DNA of 64,000 nt. Origin: Guptibacillus hwajinpoensis. GTDB lineage: Bacteria; Bacillota; Bacilli; Bacillales; Guptibacillaceae. Below, one piece after another: positions 44,031-52,806 of the stretch (within the stretch, counting starts at the first letter, position 1; the number at the start of each line of letters is the position of its first letter). A model generated the notes under the pieces. The model had not been told where the DNA came from. It saw only the letters and a program-made list of their open reading frames with translations, and made no database searches. The stretch covers positions 868,001-932,000 of the forward strand of contig NZ_SWFM01000001.1 of NCBI RefSeq assembly GCF_005144865.1, written 5' to 3'. A program made the translations under genes and the position numbers.

Positions 44031-46391
44031 ATGGGTGACACAAAACACCAGGGACCAATTAAAGCAACGAAGAAGCCTCAACCAAAACACTGGGTAAGTC
44101 CGATACCATTTGGATTAGGTAAAGTGAAACCACAACATTTCCGAGATACGATGAAAATTGCATGGGAAAACAAAGACAATATCGGCTACGCAACCAAAAT
44201 TCTCACACAGGGAGTTTGTGATGGCTGTGCACTTGGTGTTTCTGGACTATATGACCAAACACTGAAAGGACCTCACGTCTGCACAACACGGTTAAATGTT
44301 CTTCGGCTTAATACCATGCCTGCTATTGATGAAGACATCCTTCATTCTGACATCGATGAGCTTCGTCAATACAGCAGTACTGAATTACGTAAATTAGGGC
44401 GTATCCCCTATCCTTTAATTCGACGTAAAGGAGAGAGAAACTTTTCTCGTCTTACTTGGGATGATGCTATGGATATGATTGCAGATAAAATGAAACAATT
44501 AGATCCTAAGCAATATGCCTTCTATCTTACTTCACGAGGCATAACAAACGAATCTTACTATGTAGCAGGAAAAGTGGCGCGTTTTCTTGGAACGAATAAC
44601 GTAGACAATGCTTCACGTATCTGTCATTCTCCGAGTAAAACAGCGCTTAAACGTTCAATTGGAGTCGGCGCTTCAACAGTAAACTATCAGGATTGGTTCG
44701 GCACAGACGTCCTCATGTTCTGGGGTAGCGTAGCGTCAAATAGTTCTCCCGTTTCAACGAAATACATGCTAGAAGCGAAAAAAAGAGGCACAAAAATCAT
44801 TATGGTTAACCCTTATAAAGAGCCTGCTATGGATAAATACTGGATTCCTTCAAATGCTGAATCTGCCCTCTTCGGAACAAAAGTAGCAGATGACTTCTAT
44901 CAAGTAAACGTAGGTGGCGACATAGCATTCATGCACGGAATTATGAAGCACTGGTTTGAAATGGAAGAAAAAGAACACGGTTCTGCCATTAACAACGCAT
45001 TCGTTGAGGAGCACGTAAATGGCTATGAAGAACTTAAAGCAAACGTTCAGAATCAAAGTTGGAATGATATTATTTCATCATCTGGAATTTCAAAAGAACG
45101 AATTATTGAACTAGCTGAACTGCTTGCACGAAGTAAAAGTGCAGTATTCGCTTGGGCGCTAGGATTAACGATGCATTCGTTTGCAACAGATAATATCTCT
45201 CAAGTAGCAAACCTTGCCCTTTTACGAGGATTTCTTGGAAGTAAAAACAATGGGCTCATGCCATTCCGCGGTCACTCATCCGTCCAAGGTTCTGGTGAAA
45301 TGGGTGCAGATCCATTCGTTCTTCCTGGAAGTGGTTTCGATCCTGCAAATATTTCTCGTATGGAACAGATATGGGGATTTGAGCTTCCTAAATGGCAGGG
45401 GGACATTGTTGGCGTAACGCTTGAAAACATCGTTCTTCCAGAAGATCACGAACGCAAGATTAAACTCTACTATTTATCAGGCGGGAACTTCCTTGAAACA
45501 ATGCCAGATCCAGACTTCATTGAAAAGGCATTATCAGAACTCGAAATCCGTGTCCATCAGGATATTATTCTAAACACCTCTACCCTTGTTGATGCGAAAG
45601 AAGCTGTTATCGTCCTGCCCGCTAGAACAAGGTATGAGCAGGAAGGCGGCGGTACCTCTACATCAACAGAACGTATGGTTTACTTCTCTCCTGAAATTGA
45701 AGGCAACAATAACCAAGTTGCCGAAGCGCGCTCTGAGTGGAAGATCTACATCGACCTTGCGAAACGTGTAAAACCAGACACAGCGCACTTTGTTGATTTC
45801 AAATCTGGTCAGGACATCCGAAATGAAATTGCAATTGCCAACAAAGACTACGATGGCGTTCAACAGTTAACGAAAAAAGGGGATGTGTTCCAGTGGGGCG
45901 GCGCATGGTTATGCGAAGGCGGCATTTGTCCAACACCTGATGGAAAAGGAAACCTCATTCCGGTTGAAATTCCAGACCTCGGTAAAAAAGAAGGACAATT
46001 TATTGTTACGTCACGACGAGGTAAGCAATTCAACTCGATGGTTTATAAAGAGAAAGATCCATTCAATAGTGCTGAACGCTATGATGTTTTAATGAATGCA
46101 GATGATGCTGGAAAATTAAGCATCGCAGAAGGAGAAGGCATTGTCGTTTACAACGGATTTGGCGTATTCCAGGGTCGAGCAAAGTTCGTAGACATTGCAC
46201 CAGGTAATTTGGAAGTCCACTTCCCTGAAGGAAACTTTTTATTACCACGAGGACGTTATGAGAAATACGCAGGTATTCCTGATTACAATATTACTGTGAC
46301 TGTTGAAAAAGCTGATCGATTTAATGCACGAAAAGATGTACAGTATCAAGAGAAAGTAATTGAAGATCTTGAAGTGGATGCACCCGTTTAA
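44031..46391 (+). CDS. Molybdopterin oxidoreductase, FdhF/YdeP family (formate dehydrogenase alpha subunit-like)
   Basis: 786 residues. N-terminal GVCDGCALGV and the block ICHSPSKTALKRSIG are typical of the YdeP/FdhF (TIGR01701) branch, followed by the three molybdopterin-binding domains (MFWGSVASNSSPVSTKYM, FRGHSSVQGSGEMG, C-terminal dinucleotide-binding domain from about residue 660). It lacks a full N-terminal four-Cys ferredoxin-like motif seen in long formate dehydrogenases. The substrate may be formate, but YdeP proteins are poorly defined. ATG with TTAGGAG upstream. Confidence 0.88.
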   Translation: MGDTKHQGPIKATKKPQPKHWVSPIPFGLGKVKPQHFRDTMKIAWENKDNIGYATKILTQGVCDGCALGVSGLYDQTLKGPHVCTTRLNVLRLNTMPAIDEDILHSDIDELRQYSSTELRKLGRIPYPLIRRKGERNFSRLTWDDAMDMIADKMKQLDPKQYAFYLTSRGITNESYYVAGKVARFLGTNNVDNASRICHSPSKTALKRSIGVGASTVNYQDWFGTDVLMFWGSVASNSSPVSTKYMLEAKKRGTKIIMVNPYKEPAMDKYWIPSNAESALFGTKVADDFYQVNVGGDIAFMHGIMKHWFEMEEKEHGSAINNAFVEEHVNGYEELKANVQNQSWNDIISSSGISKERIIELAELLARSKSAVFAWALGLTMHSFATDNISQVANLALLRGFLGSKNNGLMPFRGHSSVQGSGEMGADPFVLPGSGFDPANISRMEQIWGFELPKWQGDIVGVTLENIVLPEDHERKIKLYYLSGGNFLETMPDPDFIEKALSELEIRVHQDIILNTSTLVDAKEAVIVLPARTRYEQEGGGTSTSTERMVYFSPEIEGNNNQVAEARSEWKIYIDLAKRVKPDTAHFVDFKSGQDIRNEIAIANKDYDGVQQLTKKGDVFQWGGAWLCEGGICPTPDGKGNLIPVEIPDLGKKEGQFIVTSRRGKQFNSMVYKEKDPFNSAERYDVLMNADDAGKLSIAEGEGIVVYNGFGVFQGRAKFVDIAPGNLEVHFPEGNFLLPRGRYEKYAGIPDYNITVTVEKADRFNARKDVQYQEKVIEDLEVDAPV

Positions 46392-46408
46392 AACTTTCCA
46401 ATAATCCT

Positions 46409-46446
46409 AATGCCCCGGCTACATTGAGCCGAGGCATTTTATTTTT
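46409..46446 (+). terminator. Intrinsic terminator after the oxidoreductase gene
   Basis: AATGCC/GGCATT and GGCT/AGCC stems, followed by a T-rich run. Confidence 0.85.
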
Positions 46447-46543
46447 AAGCGAATGTGCAACATAGTTGTAAAAGTTGTTTCTAATAAAGCGAAATAGGCT
46501 ATGTTAACCATTAAACGTACTCTAAAAGAATCAGGTGAAAAGA

Positions 46544-48184
46544 ATGAAATTCAATTCTCTGTATCGCATTACGATTATCGTTTGGATGTCGATCAAGTTC
46601 TTCATCCAGCTTGAAAGCTTTCGAAGGAAAAGCAAACATTCATGGGATCAAGAACGCTGGCAGAAGCTATTAAAGAAACAAGCAAAAGAGTATAAAGAAA
46701 AAGCGATTCGCCTTGAAGGATTACTCGTTAAGCTCGGTCAGTTTCTCTCAACGAGAGCTGACATTCTTCCAAAAGTCTTCTTAGAGGAAATTGAAGATCT
46801 CGTCGATCGCGTCCCCTCATTCTCATGGAATAAAGCAAAGCGAATCCTTGAAGATGAATGGTCGTCTGATTACCAGGACGTGATCAGAAATATTTCAGAA
46901 CGTCCCGTTGCTTCGGCTTCAATCGGCCAAGTATATCGTGCAAACTTAATAACCGGCGAGGATGTGGCGATTAAGATTCGACGCCCAGCTATTCGTAAGA
47001 TTATTAGGGCAGATTTCAAAGCACTTCGCATTGTTTTCTGGTTAATGGACAAGTTCACATCTTACGGTAATCAGCTCGATTTAGCAAGATTGTATGAAGA
47101 AGTTCGTAACGTCATTGAAGATGAGCTCGATTTCAAAAAAGAATTGAAAAATGGTCTTCATTTTCAAGAGCGTTACAAAGACAACCCAGGTTACCGTATA
47201 CCAGGTTACATTTCTGAATGGTCAACAAAGAAAGTGCTCGTTATGGAATGGATGGAAGGCGCTCGCATTACAAACACCTCCTATATAGAGGATAAAGGAA
47301 TAAACCGAAGTGACTTAGCTCGTAAACTTTTAAGAGGATTTCTAGAGCAACTTTTACAAGAAGGTCAATTCCATGCGGATCCCCATTCTGGAAATATTCT
47401 TATTCAAGAAGACGGCACTATTGTGTTCATTGACTTCGGGATGGTTGGACATATTGAAGCACGAGATGCCTTCTCGATTCGAAAGTTGATAACAGGTGTA
47501 GTGCTCAGTCAATACCGCGATGTGACAGACGCGCTAGAAGAACTCCGCTTCCTTCTTCCTGATTCAGATAAACGTCAGATTGAAAAAGCGATTCAAACCC
47601 TTGTAACACTATTTGTAGAACAAGATTTAACGATGATGGATGAAGATACGGCTGAGCAAGTGTTAAGAGAAGTACAGACGCTCGTTAATAAACAACCGAT
47701 TCAACTTCCCAGTGAATTCGCTTTCCTTGGACGAGCAATATCAACCATCGTTGGTATACTCTATACTCTTGATCCTGAGATTAATTTAATTGAAGAGGGT
47801 AAACCAATTGTACAAGAATGGATCAATCGTGAGGAATCAGATGATAAGCGATATGATCCAACGAAAGTTCTTAGGCAGCTATATGCTCGAATTACATCAA
47901 TTGAGAATCCTCTAGATCGACTTTCAAATGAACTCGAAGAGCACCGCCAATGGGAAGAAACCGTTAAAAGAAAAGAATCCCGCTCAAGAAGCATGCTCTG
48001 GAATAAACATTACAGCTTCTCTTTTCTATTTATTAGTGTGATCGGTTTCTTTATCAGCCTCTCCCTTAAGCTTCCTGACCTGATACTTGCAACATCGATA
48101 ACTGGGGGGATTAGTTTACTATTTATCATTGTAACTAGCACTTTTGAAAAAAGAGTTTGGCACAAAAAGGAGAGGTCAAAATAA
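46544..48184 (+). CDS. ABC1/UbiB/AarF-family atypical kinase
   Basis: 546 residues. KxGQ motif VKLGQFLSTRADILP, Ala-rich loop ASASIGQVYRA, ATP-site Lys in DVAIKIRRP, catalytic HADPHSGNILI and metal-binding VFIDFGMVG are all present, so the enzyme should bind ATP. Two membrane helices lie at the C-terminus (about 488-530). Family members support ubiquinone and other isoprenoid-lipid pathways; a menaquinone organism needs another role. The ATG at 46544 has AGGTGA before it, and a GTG at 46535 lies within that site. Confidence 0.88.
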   Translation: MKFNSLYRITIIVWMSIKFFIQLESFRRKSKHSWDQERWQKLLKKQAKEYKEKAIRLEGLLVKLGQFLSTRADILPKVFLEEIEDLVDRVPSFSWNKAKRILEDEWSSDYQDVIRNISERPVASASIGQVYRANLITGEDVAIKIRRPAIRKIIRADFKALRIVFWLMDKFTSYGNQLDLARLYEEVRNVIEDELDFKKELKNGLHFQERYKDNPGYRIPGYISEWSTKKVLVMEWMEGARITNTSYIEDKGINRSDLARKLLRGFLEQLLQEGQFHADPHSGNILIQEDGTIVFIDFGMVGHIEARDAFSIRKLITGVVLSQYRDVTDALEELRFLLPDSDKRQIEKAIQTLVTLFVEQDLTMMDEDTAEQVLREVQTLVNKQPIQLPSEFAFLGRAISTIVGILYTLDPEINLIEEGKPIVQEWINREESDDKRYDPTKVLRQLYARITSIENPLDRLSNELEEHRQWEETVKRKESRSRSMLWNKHYSFSFLFISVIGFFISLSLKLPDLILATSITGGISLLFIIVTSTFEKRVWHKKERSK

Positions 48185-48423
48185 TGGATGACAACGTTAT
48201 GAAAGAAACAACCGAACAAGTTGGTCGGTCTGTTGTGAAAATAGAAGGTTTAAACGATGGTTATCGCATTACAGTAAAAGGAAATGAGGAAGAACTGAAG
48301 CAAAAAAGGCGAGTGGGTGGTGCCTTTATTAACCTGTTGAAACAACTAGAAAAAGCGGGCTATCGACTACCCTTTCCTTTCTCATGGATACTGCGGTTCT
48401 GGAATCGGTATTCAAGGCCTTAA
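48184..48423 (+). CDS. Small hypothetical protein coupled to the ABC1 kinase (79 aa)
   Basis: Its ATG shares a base with the kinase stop codon (TAATG), with AAGGAGAGG upstream: tight translational coupling. The sequence has a beta-strand-rich middle (VVKIEGLNDGYRITVKGNEE) and a basic, aromatic C-terminus (FPFSWILRFWNRYSRP). No family recognised. Coupling implies a function with the kinase. Confidence 0.7.
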   Translation: MDDNVMKETTEQVGRSVVKIEGLNDGYRITVKGNEEELKQKRRVGGAFINLLKQLEKAGYRLPFPFSWILRFWNRYSRP

Positions 48424-48431
48424 GATATACG

Positions 48432-48460
48432 AAAGAGGGAGACCATTGGTCTCCCTCTTT
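48432..48460. terminator. Bidirectional terminator
   Basis: AAAGAGGGAGACC/GGTCTCCCTCTTT stem, 13 bp, between converging genes. Confidence 0.9.
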
Positions 48461-48464
48461 CTAT

Positions 48465-49505
48465 TCATTTTTTTCCTATAATGTGTAATCCATCTTGTGC
48501 AAGAGCATAGTGGATTCCATGCTGAAGAGTGCTTAAACAAACCATTCCCTCAAGGTCCGCTCTCGATTGAACCATTAGCATACTAAGCTTCGGAGACACA
48601 CCTACAAAAATGGTATCAACACCTAACAAACGACATGCTCTTACAAGGTTGTGCATTAAATCAATCGTATATTCATCTACTCCATAAATACCGGTCAAAT
48701 CAAGAATTAACGTGTGCGCCTGATAGTCTGGTAGTTGGTTAAGGGTTTTTGTCATTAACTCTTCTGATCTCTCATCGTTAAAACGCCCAATTAGTGGAAT
48801 GACAACAATGTTATCCAGTACCGGGATAATAGGCGAGGATAGTTCCGTAATCAGATTTTGAAGCTCTTCTGTTCGCTCGTTAACTTTTCTCTCAAGAATG
48901 GCGATTTCTTCACGATTCTTCTCCTTAATCATAGAAAGAATATTCTCTTTAGGCGTAATGGATGATGGTGAGAAAACATATTCTGAATAGTCGTCACCCT
49001 CAATCTGACTCTTTACCACGCGATACCAGACACTCTCTCCAAAAAGACCACTAAAGACGCCTGCCCAATGCCCAGGAATAAACGTTCCTTCGATTGTTTT
49101 CTCCTGTACAATATTTAACTTGTATTCCCAGCTATTTCTCACTCTAACAACGGCAGTTTTTTCTTCTTTTGATACCTTTTCAATAGTTGTAACACCCCAG
49201 CCAGCAGTTAAATAAATGTTAGGGAGAGTCGAAACAATCTGCTCTACGTTTCCCATTGATTCATGATAAAAGCCACTTACATTTTCTCCTGTTCGGTACC
49301 CGGCAGTTTCAAGAACAAGACGAGCTTCCTCGTTCCCTGCTATTTCTTCGATTGAATCCATAAATACTTTAAAAGCTGTATTGATCCAAAATAATATAAC
49401 GCCGTCACCTTCATACGTAAACGTTCCTTCATTCAGATCCCATTCAAACTGTGACCCATTTACATCTCTAGTATAGCGTCCAGTAGCTATTTCATTATTC
49501 ATCAT
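48465..49505 (-). CDS. STAS-domain sensor protein, RsbR-like
   Basis: 346 residues. Residues 1-190 form a sensory domain reminiscent of V4R/heme-NO-type folds (LETAGYRTGENVSGFYHESMG), 195-225 a coiled coil (IKEKNREEIAILERKVNERTEE), and 230-340 a STAS domain with IIPVLDNIVVIPLIG and LILDLTGIYGVDEYT, as in stressosome RsbR proteins. The Thr in DLTGI and the Ser near SSPIIPV are candidates for the phosphorylated positions. No rsbS/rsbT genes are adjacent. ATG with GGAGGTCT upstream. Confidence 0.75.
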   Translation of the reverse strand: MMNNEIATGRYTRDVNGSQFEWDLNEGTFTYEGDGVILFWINTAFKVFMDSIEEIAGNEEARLVLETAGYRTGENVSGFYHESMGNVEQIVSTLPNIYLTAGWGVTTIEKVSKEEKTAVVRVRNSWEYKLNIVQEKTIEGTFIPGHWAGVFSGLFGESVWYRVVKSQIEGDDYSEYVFSPSSITPKENILSMIKEKNREEIAILERKVNERTEELQNLITELSSPIIPVLDNIVVIPLIGRFNDERSEELMTKTLNQLPDYQAHTLILDLTGIYGVDEYTIDLMHNLVRACRLLGVDTIFVGVSPKLSMLMVQSRADLEGMVCLSTLQHGIHYALAQDGLHIIGKK

Positions 49506-49605
49506 AGACCTCCACCATAGTGATATCTTTCAAAGCCTATCATTTCAATTACAAATCTTTCCTTCTACGTGCTATTGTCTCAGATAATTTTACAATTGTC
49601 AGCAT

Positions 49606-49651
49606 AAATTGAAAAGGGGGTCAGACACGTGTCTGACCCCCTTTTCAATTT
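49606..49651. repeat. 46-bp perfect palindrome
   Basis: The two 23-bp halves (49606-49628, 49629-49651) are exact reverse complements with no spacer; the centre is GGGTCAGACACGTGTCTGAC flanked by C/G runs. Palindromes with GGGTCAGAC/GTCTGACCC occur as REP-type elements in many bacteria. It lies 76 bp upstream of thiM. Confidence 0.9.
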
Positions 49652-49727
49652 AAACCCTCTAAACTTATTGATACAATTAAGAAAAGATTGTTACTTAATA
49701 TCCAAACGATAGGAAAGGAAGTTAGCT

Positions 49728-50522
49728 ATGGACAAAGCGCAAGCAGCTGCACTCATCAAAAAAGTTCGAGAGGTTTCACCACTCGTCCATAATATTACAA
49801 ACACTGTCGTTACGAACTTCACTGCGAATGGCCTTCTTGCAGCGGGGGCAAGTCCTGTGATGGCATATGCACGTGAAGAAGTAGCTGATATGGCAAGTAT
49901 AGCTGGAGCACTTGTACTAAACATCGGTACACTTACAAAGGAAGTAGTCGAAGCGATGCTCCTTGCTGGTAAAGCTGCAAACGAGATGGAAGTTCCCGTG
50001 ATCCTCGATCCAGTTGGAGCAGGTGCCACTCCATATCGAACAGAAACGGCAAGACGTATTTTGAAAGAAATTGATGTCCAGTTTATTCGAGGAAATGCAG
50101 CTGAAATCGCAAACATCGCAGGTAAGAAATGGGCAATAAAAGGTGTAGACGCTAGTGAAGGGCCTAGAAATCGCGATGCCCTTGCATCAAAAGCAGCTAC
50201 GATGTTCGGCTGTACCGTTGTAGTCACTGGAGAAATTGATACGATTTCAGATGGAACAACAACGATTCGCCAGTCGAACGGTCATTATATTCTAACGAAA
50301 GTAACTGGAACAGGCTGCTTACTTTCCTCTATACTTGGTGCATTTGCAGCCATTGAACCCGATCCGCTTCTTGCAGCTTATGGGGCACTTGCATTCTATG
50401 GTGTAGCGAGCGAAATAGCAGCAGAACAGACAGGTGGCGATCACCCTGGCAGCTTTCAAATTGAACTGCTAAACCAACTTGCTCGTATATCTACAGCACA
50501 AATTGAGGAAAGTATTCGATGA
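49728..50522 (+). CDS. thiM: Hydroxyethylthiazole kinase
   Basis: 264 residues, ribokinase-like. [19 protein letters not shown] near residue 20, [11 protein letters not shown] and the anion hole [10 protein letters not shown] identify ThiM, which phosphorylates 4-methyl-5-(2-hydroxyethyl)thiazole for thiamine salvage. thiE, thiD and a TPP riboswitch are not adjacent, so it stands alone here. ATG with GGAAAGGAAG upstream. Confidence 0.95.
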   Translation: MDKAQAAALIKKVREVSPLVHNITNTVVTNFTANGLLAAGASPVMAYAREEVADMASIAGALVLNIGTLTKEVVEAMLLAGKAANEMEVPVILDPVGAGATPYRTETARRILKEIDVQFIRGNAAEIANIAGKKWAIKGVDASEGPRNRDALASKAATMFGCTVVVTGEIDTISDGTTTIRQSNGHYILTKVTGTGCLLSSILGAFAAIEPDPLLAAYGALAFYGVASEIAAEQTGGDHPGSFQIELLNQLARISTAQIEESIR

Positions 50523-50528
50523 AACAAC

Positions 50529-50563
50529 GAAAGTGAGCGCAGTTTATAACTGCGCTCACTTTC
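50529..50563. terminator. Hairpin terminator after thiM
   Basis: Fifteen-base-pair perfect stem (50529-50543 with 50549-50563). T-rich only on the minus strand, so it may act mainly for the converging gene. Confidence 0.65.
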
Positions 50564-50576
50564 AGTACCAATTGAA

Positions 50577-50792
50577 TTAACATAAATTATAAGCAATAAA
50601 ATAATGATCCTCTATCCCTTTAAACGTATAGACAACTTTTTCAAGTAACGGATGAAAGTAGACGATCAGATAATCTCCGCTCCGATCAATGATGCGTTTC
50701 CCTGCTTGATAAACAGGATAATCTTGCAAAGTGCATGATTCAGGTTCTAATTCGGAAGTGATCCACTCCATCACTTTTGTTTCTTCATCCAT
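50577..50792 (-). CDS. Hypothetical protein (71 aa)
   Basis: ATG with AAGGGGGAA four bases upstream. Acidic start (MDEETKVMEWITSELEPESC), then a beta-rich half (DYLIVYFHPLLEKVVYTFKG). No family recognised. Confidence 0.6.
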   Translation of the reverse strand: MDEETKVMEWITSELEPESCTLQDYPVYQAGKRIIDRSGDYLIVYFHPLLEKVVYTFKGIEDHYFIAYNLC

Positions 50793-50989
50793 TACTTCCC
50801 CCTTGAGCCTCTATCTGGTGAGTTCAAACTCTTCCTTCTACAAGTTGAACTTCTTTTGGCCATAGCTCTCGAACACGATTTTATATTATGTATTATTGCT
50901 TTCCTCTTTAGGAGGTTCCTCAAACCCCAGTCCCCATAAAGCCCTACCAGAACCAGAACAAAATAACTCAATATTATCGATAAAATCAT
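50792..50989 (-). CDS. Doubtful small ORF (65 aa)
   Basis: One membrane helix (MILSIILSYFVLVLVGLYGD) then a basic tail. Its stop overlaps the next gene's ATG as TAATG, which would be coupling, but its own start has only a weak site and the tail looks unlike a conserved protein. It may be a gene remnant. Confidence 0.3.
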   Translation of the reverse strand: MILSIILSYFVLVLVGLYGDWGLRNLLKRKAIIHNIKSCSRAMAKRSSTCRRKSLNSPDRGSRGK

Positions 50990-51106
50990 CCTATTTGTAC
51001 ATAAAAGTACTGCCAATTCAGTCTTCTAAACTTATCTTCTGCTTTTCTCCTCGATAATCAGCCTAACTATTTGTCAGTATTTACCTAGTAATGCAAAATA
51101 TAATTA

Positions 51107-51136
51107 AAAAACCCGAAGCATTCGCTTCAGGTTTTC
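51107..51136 (-). terminator. Intrinsic terminator after the 84-aa membrane gene
   Basis: AAAACC/GGTTTT and GAAGC/GCTTC stems, T run on the minus strand. Confidence 0.75.
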
Positions 51137-51137
51137 C

Positions 51138-51392
51138 TTATAGTAAGAGCCCAAAAATTGCGGCAAGAATGCCAAATACAATTGCGATAATGTACCAGAT
51201 AATCGCAAGTATGACAATTACCCAACCGATTGTTTTACGTCCTGTTTGAATAAAGTAAACACCTAGAACGATCGGTCCAATAATTAAACCAACAATCGCC
51301 CAGATAAACGCACTCTTATCACGTTTTCTTGCATCTACAAATAAATAAATGGCAATAGCAACATTAATAATAAAACCAAATGACGGATCCAT
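51138..51392 (-). CDS. Small membrane protein (84 aa)
   Basis: Three hydrophobic stretches; the first loop is DARKRDKSAF. The ATG at 51392 has GAGGTGAG upstream, and the longer frame from 51440 has no site. No family recognised beyond a general small integral membrane protein. Confidence 0.65.
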   Translation of the reverse strand: MDPSFGFIINVAIAIYLFVDARKRDKSAFIWAIVGLIIGPIVLGVYFIQTGRKTIGWVIVILAIIWYIIAIVFGILAAIFGLLL

Positions 51393-51616
51393 ATGCTCAC
51401 CTCGCTTCTCTTCAAAATGATTCCCTAACGAATGTGGCATTAAACTAGGTCTGTACAGTTTATCTGCTATAAAATGCTAAGGGGTCTAAGGAGTATTCAT
51501 AAAGAGTGACTCTTTCACCATTTTTTAGTTTATGCAACTCGATAGGATCCTGACTTTCGACGACTCATCTTTCTTCTAGGTTTTATCGATAGTTTACATG
51601 GCGAGTTAGACTATAA

Positions 51617-51811
51617 GAGGAGCGGTTGATTTCCGCTCCAGGATGCTCGCTTTCCGCGGGGCGGGCGGTGAGCCTCCTCGGCGCGCTTAAGGCGCGCCTG
51701 TGGGGTCTCACCTGTCCCGCTAATCCCGCAGGAGTCGAGCACCTTCCGCTACAATCAACAACGAAGTGTAGTTTATATCCAATCTTAAAAACAAAACCTT
51801 TTAGAAAAGAA
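51617..51811. repeat. Dispersed foldback repeat, copy R6
   Basis: About 195 bp, same orientation as R4. The core is well kept: CCAGGATGCTCGCTTTCCGC through CTGTCCCGCTAATCCCGCAG, and it ends with CCTTTTAGAAAAG. Flanking 51393-51616 and 51812-52005 show nothing else that I can name. Confidence 0.85.
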
Positions 51812-52006
51812 GGAAATGAAAAGAATTAGATTTTTTCGATCCAACAGACTAAGCCCAATTAAATCAGCTAGATTATGTATTCTTTATACACTTACAGTCC
51901 TCGATGAAAACAGACTTTCATATGGATTAACAGCAGGTAAAAAGTTTTAATCAAGACTCCAGTTCTATCGTAATTAAACGCTAATAATTTTGGAGTATTT
52001 TGCAAA

Positions 52007-52034
52007 TTGCACTTTGCTAGATTAGGATTATAAT
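52007..52034 (+). promoter_or_regulatory. Promoter of the Rex-family gene
   Basis: TTGCAC (52007-52012), 16-bp spacer, TATAAT (52029-52034). No Rex-type TTGTGAA/TTCACAA site overlaps it. Confidence 0.65.
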
Positions 52035-52071
52035 AGAGAGGAAAGCGTACTAGTTAGACGGAGGTCATATT

Positions 52072-52701
52072 ATGAAAAAGGAAGAGAATAAACTTCCAAA
52101 TGCGACGATTAAACGTCTCCCACTCTACCTCTCATATTTAAAAAGCGTAAAGAAATCTGGACAGAAAGCTATTTCTTCTGTTGAGCTTGGGAGTGCCCTT
52201 AATCTGAAATCTGATCTTGTGAGAAGAGACTTCTCCAAAATCAAAGCACCTGGACGTAAAGGAACTGGCTACGAAGTGAAGAAGCTCGTCAATCACCTTC
52301 ACCACATCGTTAATGAGAACGCAGAACCTGAAGCTGCCCTCATTGGTGCCGGACGTCTAGGAACAGCGCTACTTCATTACAATCATCTTAGGAAATCATC
52401 CCCTAAAATAAAAATGGTTTTTGACAACAACCCAAAAGTTGTCGGAAAAACCATTGCAGGCGTGCCTGTTTATCATATTGATGAAATTTCTCAGCGTATG
52501 ACGCCTGGGATAACCGTTGCCATTCTCGCTATTCCTGCCGCATCCGCTCAAATCATTTCTGAAACATTAACAGAGTCTGGTATCATGGGAATCATGAACT
52601 TCTCATCTGCTTATCTTAAACTACCATCTAATATCCATCTTCAGCAGATTGATTTAGCGAAAGAACTTGATACTCTAGCTTTTCTAATTCATTTCTTATA
52701 A
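52072..52701 (+). CDS. rex: Redox-sensing transcriptional repressor, Rex family
   Basis: 209 residues. The N-terminal winged helix (residues 1-80) includes TIKRLPLYLSYLKSV and LVRRDFSKIKAPGRKGTGYEV; the Rossmann domain follows with the NAD(H) motif GAGRLGTALL. Classical Rex has GxGNLGxAL, so Asn is replaced by Arg. It lacks the usual tsa/groE neighbourhood of B. subtilis rex and may be a paralogue. Rex releases fermentation and respiration genes when NADH rises. ATG with GGAGG upstream. Confidence 0.85.
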   Translation: MKKEENKLPNATIKRLPLYLSYLKSVKKSGQKAISSVELGSALNLKSDLVRRDFSKIKAPGRKGTGYEVKKLVNHLHHIVNENAEPEAALIGAGRLGTALLHYNHLRKSSPKIKMVFDNNPKVVGKTIAGVPVYHIDEISQRMTPGITVAILAIPAASAQIISETLTESGIMGIMNFSSAYLKLPSNIHLQQIDLAKELDTLAFLIHFL

Positions 52702-52719
52702 AAATTTAACAACCTATAA

Positions 52720-52748
52720 AAACAGGGGTATATCACATTACCCCTGTA
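52720..52748. terminator. Hairpin after the Rex-family gene
   Basis: ACAGGGGTA/TACCCCTGT stem between converging genes; the T tract is weak. A second small hairpin at 52786-52806 (CATCC/GGATG) may end the exonuclease gene. Confidence 0.5.
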
Positions 52749-52806
52749 TGTAGTATTCGATATCGTCATTTATTACATAGAAATACGCCCATCCTTAGGA
52801 TGAGCG

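Noticed and set aside
49691..50227. 178-residue minus-strand frame opposite thiM
   Set aside because: Long only because thiM codon use keeps the opposite frame open; no family features, and thiM is certain.
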